Assembly (NCBI GenBank): GCA_036850595.1
Contig: CM072152.1
Span: forward strand, 4,607,640 to 4,671,639
Length of the DNA: 64,000 bases
Direction of reading: 5' to 3'
Origin: Rhyacichthys aspro
Taxonomy: Eukaryota > Chordata > Actinopteri > Gobiiformes > Rhyacichthyidae
Of the stretch, positions 12,301-24,300 are shown in pieces. Numbering within the stretch: the first letter of the stretch is position 1; each line of letters begins with the position of its first letter. The translations under genes and the position numbers were made by a program. The notes under the pieces were generated by a model that saw only the letters and a program-made list of their open reading frames with translations, was not told the origin of the DNA and made no database searches.

Positions 12301-15300
12301 CACTATATTTAGCGACTTTTCAGACCCCTCTAGTTTTTTTTTTTTTTCAAAAACGCGACTAGCGACAAATCTAGTGGCTTTTCCTGGTGTTATTGGAGAC
12401 TTCAGGAGAACGCGCAACGGGTTCTGCCATCCCAAAGCACTCCCAGTCCGCTCGCAGCAGTCCCTCTCAGCTGCATCACAGCAGGAGACGTTCACCTCTG
12501 TGTCCAGAGCATGGATTTATCATAAGACACTCTCAAAGGTTCTGTCACTCACTCAACTTGTCCCCTGTGTGTGCCTCTCTGTGACTAAACATGTAGCTGG
12601 CTCATCATGTCTCAGTCTAAACTCTACACTCCAAAATATTAAGTATTAGATTTATCATATTCAAGTTTTCAGTTCCAACAACTTAATATTTTAATTTTAT
12701 TTTTTGACAAGATGTTAAATTGTTACAGGGGTGTATTTTAGTGTTTAATTGTTACTGGGGTGTATTTTTGTGTAGGGTGCAACTTAAGATTATTTATGTA
12801 ATATATCACCAAAATGGGTCGCTTTTATTTATTTTTTATAAAACTTCTTATGTTTACCTGATGTGTATCTTTTATAATAAATACGTTTTGCAACTTATTT
12901 TTCAGGTTTGTTTTTTTTTTTTGTTTTTTTTTTACCAAAAATGTACTGAAAATGCACCAAACCAAGTCCTCCAAAAAACTGAACCGAACCAATATGTGAT
13001 TTTAGTAACACCCCGAGTAAACATGCTGCCTCAACATTCTTTACAGTTTAGTATCAGCATCTCTCAACACACAAGCCAAAAGACATTTCTTTGTAGACAT
13101 TTATCATTTCATTTTCAACTTAAAAAAGACCTGCAGTTTTCCCTCTGTGAGTCCAAAATACATCACAGTTGGAGCTGATATTGAGGGCAGCCACTTTAAT
13201 TTAACCAATTATTATATATTTTTTGACCTTTATTATATTCTGCCCTGTAAATAATGTTGTGTAATGTTGCATATAGATCAAAAACCTTGATATTGTAACT
13301 CTTTACATAATGCTTGTATTTTTTCAGTAGTGAGTTCTGGGATCGGAGGCCGCGGGGAGCTAAGTTTGGCTGAAGTCCAGTGCCACCTGGACCGAGAGGG
13401 AGCCTCCGATCTGGTCATCGATCTCATCATGAACGCCACCAGTGACCGCATCTTCCAGGAGAGTATCCTGCTGGCTATAGCCCTGCTGGAAGGCGGAAAC
13501 ACTGTCATTCAGGTAAGTGAAGGTGGGGTTACTGAGTTCAACACTACAGCACACAGACTCCATGCATGTGTTAATGACCTCTGACATTTGCACACATCTA
13601 ACCTGTGATTAAGATGCACCAAAGCATTACCCCCACATGGGCCTCAGCAGCACGTCAAGATGTTATCTCATAGTAGTAAAGTGTCTGTGTCAGGAGTTGA
13701 AGTAGTTGCCCTTGAGCTGAATTTCTGTCAAAGAAAATCACAAAGGCTGACTTCAAATGGAAAAATCTCACGTGCTTACCTCAGAGCTTCTTGAAAACTT
13801 AGACTTGACCAGCTTGTTTGGACATGGTGTCAGAATAAGGTAAAGGGTTTCAGATTCCATCCATTTTCCTAAACCAATAATCGCGCGCCTTAACTCTAAG
13901 TACTTGAAACAAATTAACACTATTCTATTATTCAACAAAACACAAAGCAACACATTAGTTTTGTGACATTTGTCAGAAGCAAAAACAAAAAAATACCACT
14001 AAAACTTCCAATAGCAGTTTCACCATGTTTTGAAGGAATTAGTCCTGTTATTCTTTATACACTTTAGTTCTTTAATTTTAGTTTACTCAGTTCTACTCAG
14101 CATCTTAAAGCAACACAATGTAAGTAGCCTCAACTAATGTCAAGCCTCATGATGGAGCGTGGAAAAAAGATGAGTAAGAAGTATTCTCACAAGATTGTTG
14201 CCTGCCTTGAAATTTAGAGTTACAGTTAAGCACCGGATGAGCTAGATGCACATGGAGTGTGGAGTTATTCTTCCGTTTTCATGTCCAGGTAGTATCATAG
14301 CAACTTTACGCAACATATTTTAATGACTTTGACGTTATATGTTGATGGTAAAAAGTATTGTTTTAATGGAAGTTTATATTTGCCTAACTGCTTTTGGGCT
14401 GAGGCATATTGGGAGAAACAGTGGGGCAGTATTTGACTTGGAGAGGTCCACATTGTTTTACCCAACGCATCATTCTCTCCCTATAACTACAGCCAGGCAG
14501 ATGTTGCTACGGCAACTCTCTGCACCCTCAGAGTGGGTTAAGAGGAGAAGGAGCTGCGTGTGTGCGAGTGTGTGCAGATGCATTACTTTGCACTGAAGTG
14601 TGTGTATGCATGCTAAACTAAAGAGTCCTCGTCAGTCAGACCAAGTGTGTGACTGCGTGCTTGTGCAGCTTTTTATCTGTTTATTCTGGTTTTGGTGGTT
14701 TGTGTTGTGTCTTGCATAAACGGAGCTGTTGCATAATAGGCTGGTATTTGCATAGCGCTGTTACCTGACAAAAGCCGACTTCCCTGAGAGTGCACACAAA
14801 AGGCACTCACATGACTCCCGTTACATAAGCCGCTGCCTGTCTGAGTGAATGACGCCCAACGCCTCGGGCCTCCAAACATTCCAGCTGGACTCTTTAAGTG
14901 GGTCATGCACTGCTGCTGAAAAGAGGGCAGTAAAAGGCATAACTTGCAAAGGCCTCAGGAGAGTTTCATTTGTTGTCGCTAACAGTTCATACCTGGCAAA
15001 AAGGCACACCCTTTTCAACAGTCCTACTTCAAATGTAATTTGCCGAAAAAGTGATTTCATCCATCGTTTTCAACAAGCATCAATTGAAATGAACAAGCTC
15101 TTTTCAACATTTTCCACAAGTGATCCATTGTGTCTCTTCAGCATTTTGTTTTGTGCCTCCCAGGCCTCCATAAATATTTGCAAGGTTTTTCTTTTAGTCT
15201 TTTTCAAGTGTTAATGGAAAATTTCAGAATGGTACTTAAGAATAATTTGTCACAATTATAACACACAGAGCTATGTGTTGGTCTAAAACTTACTTTAATA

Positions 15301-18300
15301 ATCTGAAAGGTGAAGGTGTTCACAGTGAGCCATGGTCCCGACCGATGGGTGTTTATTTTTGATTGTGATGTAAATATTGAGCAATAAAAAGTCAAAATGT
15401 GAGAAATATATGTGATTTGTGAAAATATGTCAATATTCTTGACTCTAGACTCAACAGGTTTCATTGCATTACATTACACATCATATTCAGTGGACTTGAG
15501 TGATGATTTGTGACATCACAGAGTCCCCCATTATGATCTACTTTTTTGGCGGCCAGTGATTAAAATATTGATGTTCTTTGCGAAATTGACCATTTAGCCT
15601 AAATGGTAGGCTGTAGTATAATAGTGAAAAAAGCTGTATGTTTTATTCTAAAGCTCTACAACCTAAAACCCTAATATTCAAATAAACTAATGTAGTTCAA
15701 GTGGCACTGTGTAACTTTTAGACTCTGTGTTGTTATGACAGCAGCGCGATCTTTACAGATGAAGTGGAGATTATCAAAGTGGCAAGTTTGGAAGAAAAAC
15801 AACATATCTTCTGAAAAGGTTTGGTCATTTCAGAATATTTTGTACAAATAAGACTCTGTTAGGGTCCAGTGTAGTGGCCCAGTTCTTCTATTTTAGTCAC
15901 AAAGCGTGCCACTGACTAATCTTTTGTGATAAGTCCACGTCCTAGAGACAGGAAAGTTACATTGGAGGTTTCTGTCCAGCTGAGGGTTCTGTGTCAGTGA
16001 GATAGGGATGATTCTACCAATCTCATATCTAAGAACCGTCAAAATCATTTAAAAATAAATATTTTTGGCCTGAAAGTTATGCCGTGCCCCTTTAAGGAAA
16101 CTATATGAGTACTTATTCTTATTAATCCATTTTTTAAGTAGGAGCACTGGGTTGTACATTACTCTTGGTTAGACATACACAAGCTTTATGAGATCCAGTC
16201 CTGCTCATTCCCACAAAAGCTCACAACTCTTAGCCATGAGCCTCAGTGCTGCACTTTCATACATGATCCGCAATGTTTTAACATGTAGTTGAGGGGTTTT
16301 GTTGGGGTCTCTGTAGCAGAGAGACAGCTCTGTCTAGATGGTAGCCTAGTAAGTAGTTGGTAGACGTAAGCTTTATTGTCAAGTTAAAGTAATGTTTGAT
16401 ATTTCATGTGAAAATTTTGGATGAACGCAATTATATTGTGGGTCATTAAATCAGTGTATTATTAAACCCCTAGTAGAGTCAATGTCAGAGCAAATAGGTC
16501 ATCATTCATAATGTTGCAAAAGTCCTGAAACTTTAGAATAAAACACATGTGTGTTTTTATCAAACAGGAAATCATAAAGTATGATTGACTTCTTGTAAAC
16601 TCCATACACAATAGTTTATTATGTCCTTTAAGTGTTACTGTATCTTATTGCACGAACTGGGGCTTTTTGCATCTGGTTTGCCATGATACGAGGACAAGTG
16701 AGCTTTGTTCTGAGATCATGTATGGTCCAGGGAGAATTTACAACATATCAGCAGATGCATCACATTTCCCTGTCTTACATAACCAAGGCTTGCCTGGCCC
16801 CCTTTTAGGACAGAAGGCTTCTTGTTGTCTCAATGTAAAACAGGACAAAAACATGCCCTGAGATCTCTTCAAGAGGTCTGTTTGTTTGTTTTTTAGAGGT
16901 AATACAGGGTCGTAACCAAGACAACAAAAATTCTGGGAAAAGGCGAGCAGAAGAAAGAGGAAAGGAGACTTTTGGGTATCAGAGAGGCTTGCAGCGCTGT
17001 CGTTTTTTCTTGAATTGATGTAGCAGCTCCGAGGGATGGGATAAGTGTGTTAGTGAATTTAAAAGGAAATGTCTCAGGAAAAGTGCCCCTGTTCCTTTCC
17101 TGGCCTCTGCCGTCACTGTACTGTAAATGAACAGGCCGCCACGCCTGGTCTGACATGTCACATATGTGGCAGTTCACTGTAGACCTTATCATGACACGAC
17201 AGACTAGAGCACAGACACGTAGCACACATCAGGTTATTAATATACCACTCATGAAAAGCATTAAAGGACTTAGAAGTGGGCGGTCACAAATGGAAGAAAT
17301 GTCAAATTAAGGGGTTTTATTGAGTATATATTTAGAGACATATGTTTTTAGTGTCTGTTTATCAGACCCTACAGACATGTAATGCTCTTTACATATGATA
17401 TCTAACCCAGCAAGAGGCTGAAAAACAAGAGGTGACAAACACATCCTATAGAGACCTGACCTAACCCCTTTTATGGTCTCATTCATGATTTTGGTAGAAA
17501 ATTCACTTATCAATAGCCTGCCTTTGTCGCTGCCCCATTTCTGCTCAACCAGTGACACAGCAAGAAAGACGTACAGTCCAAACTCCACACATTCTTTACA
17601 CCATAGGGCAAAAGAAATGAAGTGGAAACAGCACTACATGAAAACCTGACCAACAATCACATGGATAATTTACATAAATGAAGTTACGGGTGTGGCATTT
17701 TAAACACACTCTGTTTCAGCTGAGTGATATGGCTGGAAAAAACACTTGTTTAAGCAAGGCAGGACAAAAGGTTATCAGTTATTAAAACAAATTTAAAAGC
17801 AAAAGCAAAGAGTTGTGTTGCTAAATGCTGATCACTGTTGTTCACAGCGAGCCATGGTCCAGATCCGTGGGTGATTATTTCTGAATGTTAGTTATGTTGT
17901 GTTTTTAATGCGAGAACCATTTTTTTTGAAAGATTATTCTTATGGGCTTTATTGATAGTGTAGCAGTAGCTGGACAAGAAATTGGGTGAGAGAGACTGGG
18001 GAATGACATTGGGCAAATGACCTGACTGAGACTCCCAGTCAACCCAAGTCTCCTGTGTGCTATAGGCATATGCTCTACCTTAGCTGCCAGGGACACCCCC
18101 CTATCGTGTACTGTCTTTCATCTCAAAGGACTTCTTTTTGTAGTTCAAACACAGCCTTGCCTGACAGGGCACACCAGTTAAACAAGCATAAACAGATCCT
18201 TCTCCTCTTAATGAACAGTGTTGATGTTTTGTGGTTACTATTGGAAGCCTTTTGCCAATTAGAAAACCCGTGTTTAGGATGTGGATTACCTTGTTGACCT

Positions 18301-21300
18301 CTGATTTATGCAGACATTTGCTTATGGTGTACAGATTGACCTGCATAACAGTATATATATAGAACTCCAATGTTCATAGATCATAAGGACAAAATGGCAT
18401 GTTTTGACATTACTTCCCGGCAGGTTGTTATTCGGAGCTGCCATTCGATAAGGCGTCCTGTGACTAGAGTAACCCAAGCAGACACGTAGCACAAATATTG
18501 TAGCATAAAAAAAAGTCTGCGTTGGCTTGTAACTGCACATCATCTGGTTGGCCCATAAGCACATGCACACTTTGGGTTATACTTAGAGACTAGAAAGCCT
18601 TTTCCAAAAGCTGTCCATAGAGAGAGTGTTTATGCGGCTTATGTAAGTGAAGACTTGCCGACGCGCTCCTTGCAGCCCACCATCCATCCACTCAACGCTG
18701 TCTTCATGACCTCAGATCCCTGAACTGTCACAGAAGCAAACAGGTGCCGCTGCTGTTACTCAATAGGCCTGTTGTGGCATGCTGCTACGTTCAGCTCCCC
18801 GCAGGCGTGATTTACACCCCCACCTTGGCTCGCTTCAACTTCTCTCACTGTAACAGCTACCTCTTGGAAAGCTTTAAAAAGACTGCACAGAAAGAGTTTC
18901 CAGGCATACACCCCTTAACCTACCTGCTCTCTTTCCTTCAAATGTATCCCATAGATTATTATTATAAAGCCATTCATGGACTTTATTCCATGTTAACGTG
19001 TAATATAAACCCCCTGTCCGTTTAACGAGAGACATGGACTACTGTGTAAAAACTTTGTCCAGGTTTGAAGAAATGCTGCAAAGAAGGAATGCTTTGGAGT
19101 TGAATTTGCCTTAAAAAAAACAGTTTTCGTCATCACTCATGCACTCATTTAAACCCAATTTTCTCTCTTGCATTTAAGGAAAACTGTTTAATTACAGAAT
19201 AACTCATAATAAGAAAGAAAGGAAGGATCTGTGAATAAACAAGACCTTAAGATGTCATCTAGGCTGTATTATCAGTTATTTTAATAGTTAATTAATGTAC
19301 AGCACATACAAAAGATTTAGCTTGTCACACAAAACCCACTTTTATTGGTCTGTACCAATATCAACAAGGAAGTGATGACTACAGATCATGCAAAAATGTG
19401 TCTATTCTTTTGCTGGCTATGTCTACTTACACAGAGGAACAGAAAAGCAGGAAAGGTAGCTATACTGATGTAGGGGAACTTTACATTTTTTTTAGCAACA
19501 TTTGGAGAAAGAACCACAGATCTTCTTGTGTGGATGTAGGCTTTGTCTCTTCATGTAATCCCAAGCAGACTCTTTAATTAGGGTTCCATTGGGGCTCTTT
19601 TCAGGACTCCTTGTTTTTCTTTACGCTTAAGGTATTTCCTACTCATATTGACTGTTTGGGATAAAACATGTACTGTTTAGTCAGCTGTCCTTTAGCCAAT
19701 CAGGACGCAGAACACAGTGCGTGAGTTCTCCCTTAGCCAATCAGGATGCAGAACACAATGCACGTTCATACACTGTAAAAAAAAAAAAAAAAAAGCTTGC
19801 AAAATTGCTCTAAAAAAATCCACGAAACAGCGAGGCCGTGAAAGGTGAACCGTGTTATAGTGAGGGACAACTGTAACACAATCGTGCCTCTCTTCAAGTT
19901 CAGTATGGTAATGTCTGCCAGTCATGTCATACCAGCACTACACAAGCAACAGGTCAGGTATATGGCTCACTGAAATTAACAATACAAAAAGGTAACTGTT
20001 AACAGGTTTCCAACTTTCTCAGCAAAGTGAGCTTTGTACGTGTTTGGCCGTTCAGTCTTTTCACTTTGTTAGTTGTGCTCCAACTTTTTTGCGGAGGACT
20101 GTTGACGAGCATATTGCAATTTGAACTTCCACTGTTTTCAATGGAGCTTTCAGTGTGTATGTTTGCAAGACAGACAAATGATATGCTGCTTGTGTGACTG
20201 ATGTGATTATACATTATTGAAAACATAGTGTTGTTGTTGTTTGGGGTTGTTATTGGGGTCTTTTTGCCTTTACCTGATAGTCAGTGTAAATGGACAGGAA
20301 GCAGGATGAGAGAGGAGGGAACAACACGGCAAAAGGACTGAGGCACCCCTAAAAAACACAGTTTGACTTAGGTTCTGTATTGTATTTTACAACATTTTAC
20401 ACATTGTACCTTTAAATGTTGCTGTTATGAATATGAGACATATAAAAACCATGCGCGAACTAAACAAGCTTTGTTTTCTGTTGCTGTTTTCTGTTCCCCT
20501 TTTTCATTTCTTTTGGTGAAAACCGGTGCATTATTTGTAGCTTGAATGCAGTCTGTGTCTGCATTCTTTAATGCATTGAATTTAGGTTTACAAAACATTG
20601 AACATAAGTCTCAAATAAAAAAGCTTGTAAGTGTAATTTTGTCTTACACCCAACTAGCTCATGATGTGATGTTTTTTGTCTGTAGAGGTTCTCGGTCATC
20701 CAGGACATATTCAAGAAAAGGTTTTCCAACGAAGGCATCTGGACGTAGGTTGAAGGTGATGAAGATATTTAATCCCCCATCCATCTGCTTTACCTATCAC
20801 AGGGTAACAACAATGTAGAGTAGGGAAATAAATTAAAGTCAATTATGTCAATAATTTGGCATCGCACCAGCACTTCAGAAGTTTCTGGGAACAAATTTAA
20901 CTAAGAATTTATTGGAAGACATGCAACATATCCTTCTTGTATTCTTGGCATAAATCTCTTGTGTACTTCATTTCCCCTCAGTTGAAGGTCTTAACGTATC
21001 AGATGATGCATCGGCGCAGATTACTGTGGTTACTGGCTGCCGCAGAGTACCTTAGAAGTCCCTCCAATAAGGAACAGAGATGGCTTTGTCACTCACCAAG
21101 GTGTTGGGCGTGCACGGCAGGATAAAAGAAAACAGACTGCTTTCGGTATAAACAGGACTTACATAACTGGACTGTGTTGATGCCAAAAAGTGGGGTGACT
21201 GCAAACGGGAAGTGAAAAGTGCAGGATATAAAGGAGGCCCATTACATGTCAAATCTGTAGCAGGACAAAGAGTATGGAACAGTGGTCATTAATGGATAAG

Positions 21301-24300
21301 TGTGGCTCCCAGGAGGCTTAAAGTACTAGGCCATAGATGGATAAGCCCCTTGCAGAAAATAGCTGATTAAAGGGTATTTTTCGCAATGACTCAACAGTTA
21401 TTTGAAAGGAAATTTGATACGCAATTTTCACAGCGATTTTGATCTGATTAAGCGTCTGTTATGTAAGCAGCGCAGTTCAATGTCTTATCTCGTCATCTCA
21501 TCAATCCTCTGTTGAAGTGCTGTATATGTTAAACACACAGGCCACACTGGTGAAATATATGTTGTTTAAAGTGCAGTACAGAACATGCGACAAGTCCTCA
21601 ACTCTTTTGGAGTAGCACCTGTTGAGCTAATGGCACAAAATTGTTATTTATTTTTAACAATAATCGTACTGCCTACCCACCCTACTGGAGTGTTGACTCA
21701 TTTATTTCTCTTGCACCGGTGGAGAAATGGACTTTTTACGGCTCCAGTCATAAGATGTTTTTTAATGTGAATTTGGCGTTGCTTCTGTCCCGGAGCTGTT
21801 GTTTCTGTCTGGGGAGAGGTTAGCCTCGTTGCGTAAGCCTTCTGCAGAATCTTAATCAGATCTCTATCAGTGAATGACCCTGCCTTGTCAACAACACATT
21901 ACCATATTAAGCTCAGAAAAACAAGCAGTTGCATAAAAGTTTGTAGGAAAACAGCTGAAATTGACCTAATGCATTAAGTGTGGTAAAAAAACCAAAAAAA
22001 ACAGGTGACCTTGCACTTCTTTTGCAGGTCTTTACCATGTCTTCGCTCTCTCTTAAGCTAAACCTGGAAAGAGTCTTATGTAACAAGCTTTCAAAAGTGG
22101 TCCAGAAAAGTGTGTATGCGATAACTCCTGCTCCTCGCACCAAACCCCTCCAACCTCTCCTTTCCACTTTTGGACTCTCCCTCTCACGATACACGCTCTG
22201 GCAGTGAAAAGTAGGGCAGGGTTTTCCTTTCGCCCTCTCGCCGCCGCTGTGAGTTCTGATGTAACAGTGTTAACTCTGAGGCACACCGTGGCCTCACTGT
22301 AACCACTCAGCTGATTACAGCGCTTATGTAAGGAGGGATTGTGGACGGGGAAATGGGACAGAACATAGGAGAGATGCAGAAAAACAACAACTTCTGAACT
22401 GGAATGGCCCTTTGCACTTTGCCATAGGCCAAACCCTGTTTCCTAACCTTAACACATAAATCAGTTTACTGTGACAGGAGCAGGCCTTTTGTTACAGTTT
22501 GAAAATGGAACCTGTTGTACATGGCATTCATCACTTGCTACAGGTCTTATTGTGTCTTTAAGTTTGGGATTTTTTTTTTTTAAGTACTTTGGAAATATGA
22601 TTCTGTTATCTACTTTCCCTCAGGAGACAGTTGTCATGCTCACAGTTTGGAGTCAATAAAAATGGATATGAAACACTTCATATCTTTCACAAGGATCTAT
22701 GTCCATTGAACTGTGTGCTACATAGAGAATGTATAGATAAATGCTGAGGAACTGACAATATTTTAGATCAGACTAGTACCGCACACCTCTTTTTTTCCCC
22801 AGATCCGTCCCCAACAAACAATCAAAATATTGTGTTCATTTTCTTGATTTGCACACCAATCTAATAATCCACATGCAGAAAAAAAACAACTATTTACTTC
22901 CAATCTTTGTAGCAACGAGGAAACTTTTTCTGTCTTTTTAAAATATGAAAGTCATGGAATCTTTGTTGCTGATTGCTAAATGTTATATTTTGTTTTTTTC
23001 CACTGCTGACTTTTAATGCTGCCTCCGGGCCAGGTGGTAAATTGGAATTGGTTCTCTTTTGACTTACCTGGTTGTATAATTTTGGTATTAAGTCAAATGA
23101 ATAATAAGGTCCATAAACAGGAGATGGTTTGGAAACTCCTTTTTATTCTTGAGCATAAATGTCTAACTACTACCGGACCATCTTCTTAACTGTGCTGTGT
23201 TTGCACTTGCCCGCCTGTGCACAAGTGTTGACGCCTATTGTAATTCTTCGAGGTGCCAGAACCGTGTTGTGGCCAGAGGGCAGAGAGCAGATGGTGTAAA
23301 ATCAGGTGAGCACACTGAGCCCTTGCAGCTCATTTGGCGCCGTCTGGAGAGGCTTATGTAACTGCTTTTACACAAACAGGACCTGGCTCATGGCCTGGTG
23401 TAAAAATAAAAATCAATGAAACAATGACAAAAACTAAGTAAATAAGTGCCTTTCAGCTTATCCCGGTCCAGGGGTCACCACAGCAAAGTGGTTCGCATGA
23501 GTAGCTTCGCAGTGTTTGAACGCCGGATGCACTTCCTGACCCAACCTCTCCATTTACCCGAGGCTTGTGACCAGCACAGACTGGGATGGTGGATTTGCTC
23601 CCCAGGGGATTAGAACCTCAAATTCCCCGCACCAATGGAGTCAATGAAACAATGACAAGTGGATGTAAATTACAACAGTATCCTGTCCTATCCTATCACT
23701 GAAATCAGCTGGTGGCACTTTGGAACAGACATACCCCACTGTTTACCCTGCAATTACCAAGCAATATAGAAGACAAACACATAAATTGTATGCAGTGTTA
23801 AAAAGGTTGTTCTCTGTCTTTGTTGTCCTCAGAGGTCATTCTACCAACGTCTAACAGGTGACAACAAGTCAGAGAAGTTCTTCAAAGTCTTTTATGAGCG
23901 TATGAAGCTAGCCCAGCAGGAGATTAAAGCCACTGTGACGGTCAACACCAGTGACCTGGGCAACAAGAAGAAAGATGAGGAGCCACCTGACAAAGATACA
24001 CCGGCAAGGAAGAAAGGTAATGGGTCAGGGGGTAAAATAATTCTCAGATAACTGATTGGCAAGTCTATAGGGAGGAAAAAAAAGTTGCGGGACTGGAACT
24101 GAGGCACCTGTGGAAACTGTGAGTTCAACAGTTTCACAGTAACACAAAACTTGTTTGAATCAATTCAAGTCAATTTAACTTTGTTAATCCCAATGGGAAG
24201 TTTAGTTATTAGTTATTATAAAAAGCAAATCAATAGATGGAGACTTCATCTGCCATACACTGAAAATCCTGAGTACTGAATTTTTTTGGCGACTCATGGA

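Larger units (their letters stand above)
10949..13327. other. itpr1 intron with repeat-derived centre
   Basis: 2.4 kb. About 11985-13020 looks like decayed transposon DNA, with GGTACGG- and GAACCGAACC-type sequence seen widely in fish. A separate fragment lies at 12277-12420 and a 29-bp tandem repeat at 12720-12776. TTATGTAA-type octamers are at 12794 and 13303. Confidence 0.5.
13513..23832. other. itpr1 intron, about 10.3 kb
   Basis: The largest intron in the window. It holds a MITE (15700-16091), a dispersed pair (15318-15370 and 17840-17896), SINE-like remnants (17938-18103 and 20265-20355), a partial copy of the 3555 element (19685-19873) and a SINE with target duplications (23431-23640). 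GC-richer islands near 14.7-14.9, 18.6-18.9, 21.4, 22.0-22.4 and 23.2-23.4 kb each carry a TTATGTAA/TTACATAA octamer. I see no exon. Confidence 0.6.

Noticed and set aside
12720..13178. 152-codon plus-strand frame in the itpr1 intron
   Set aside because: Composed of a tandem repeat, T tracts and repeat-derived sequence; no family resemblance.
18055..18100. Possible tRNA gene
   Set aside because: The tRNA-like segment is degenerate and embedded in a SINE-like remnant; no complete cloverleaf could be drawn.
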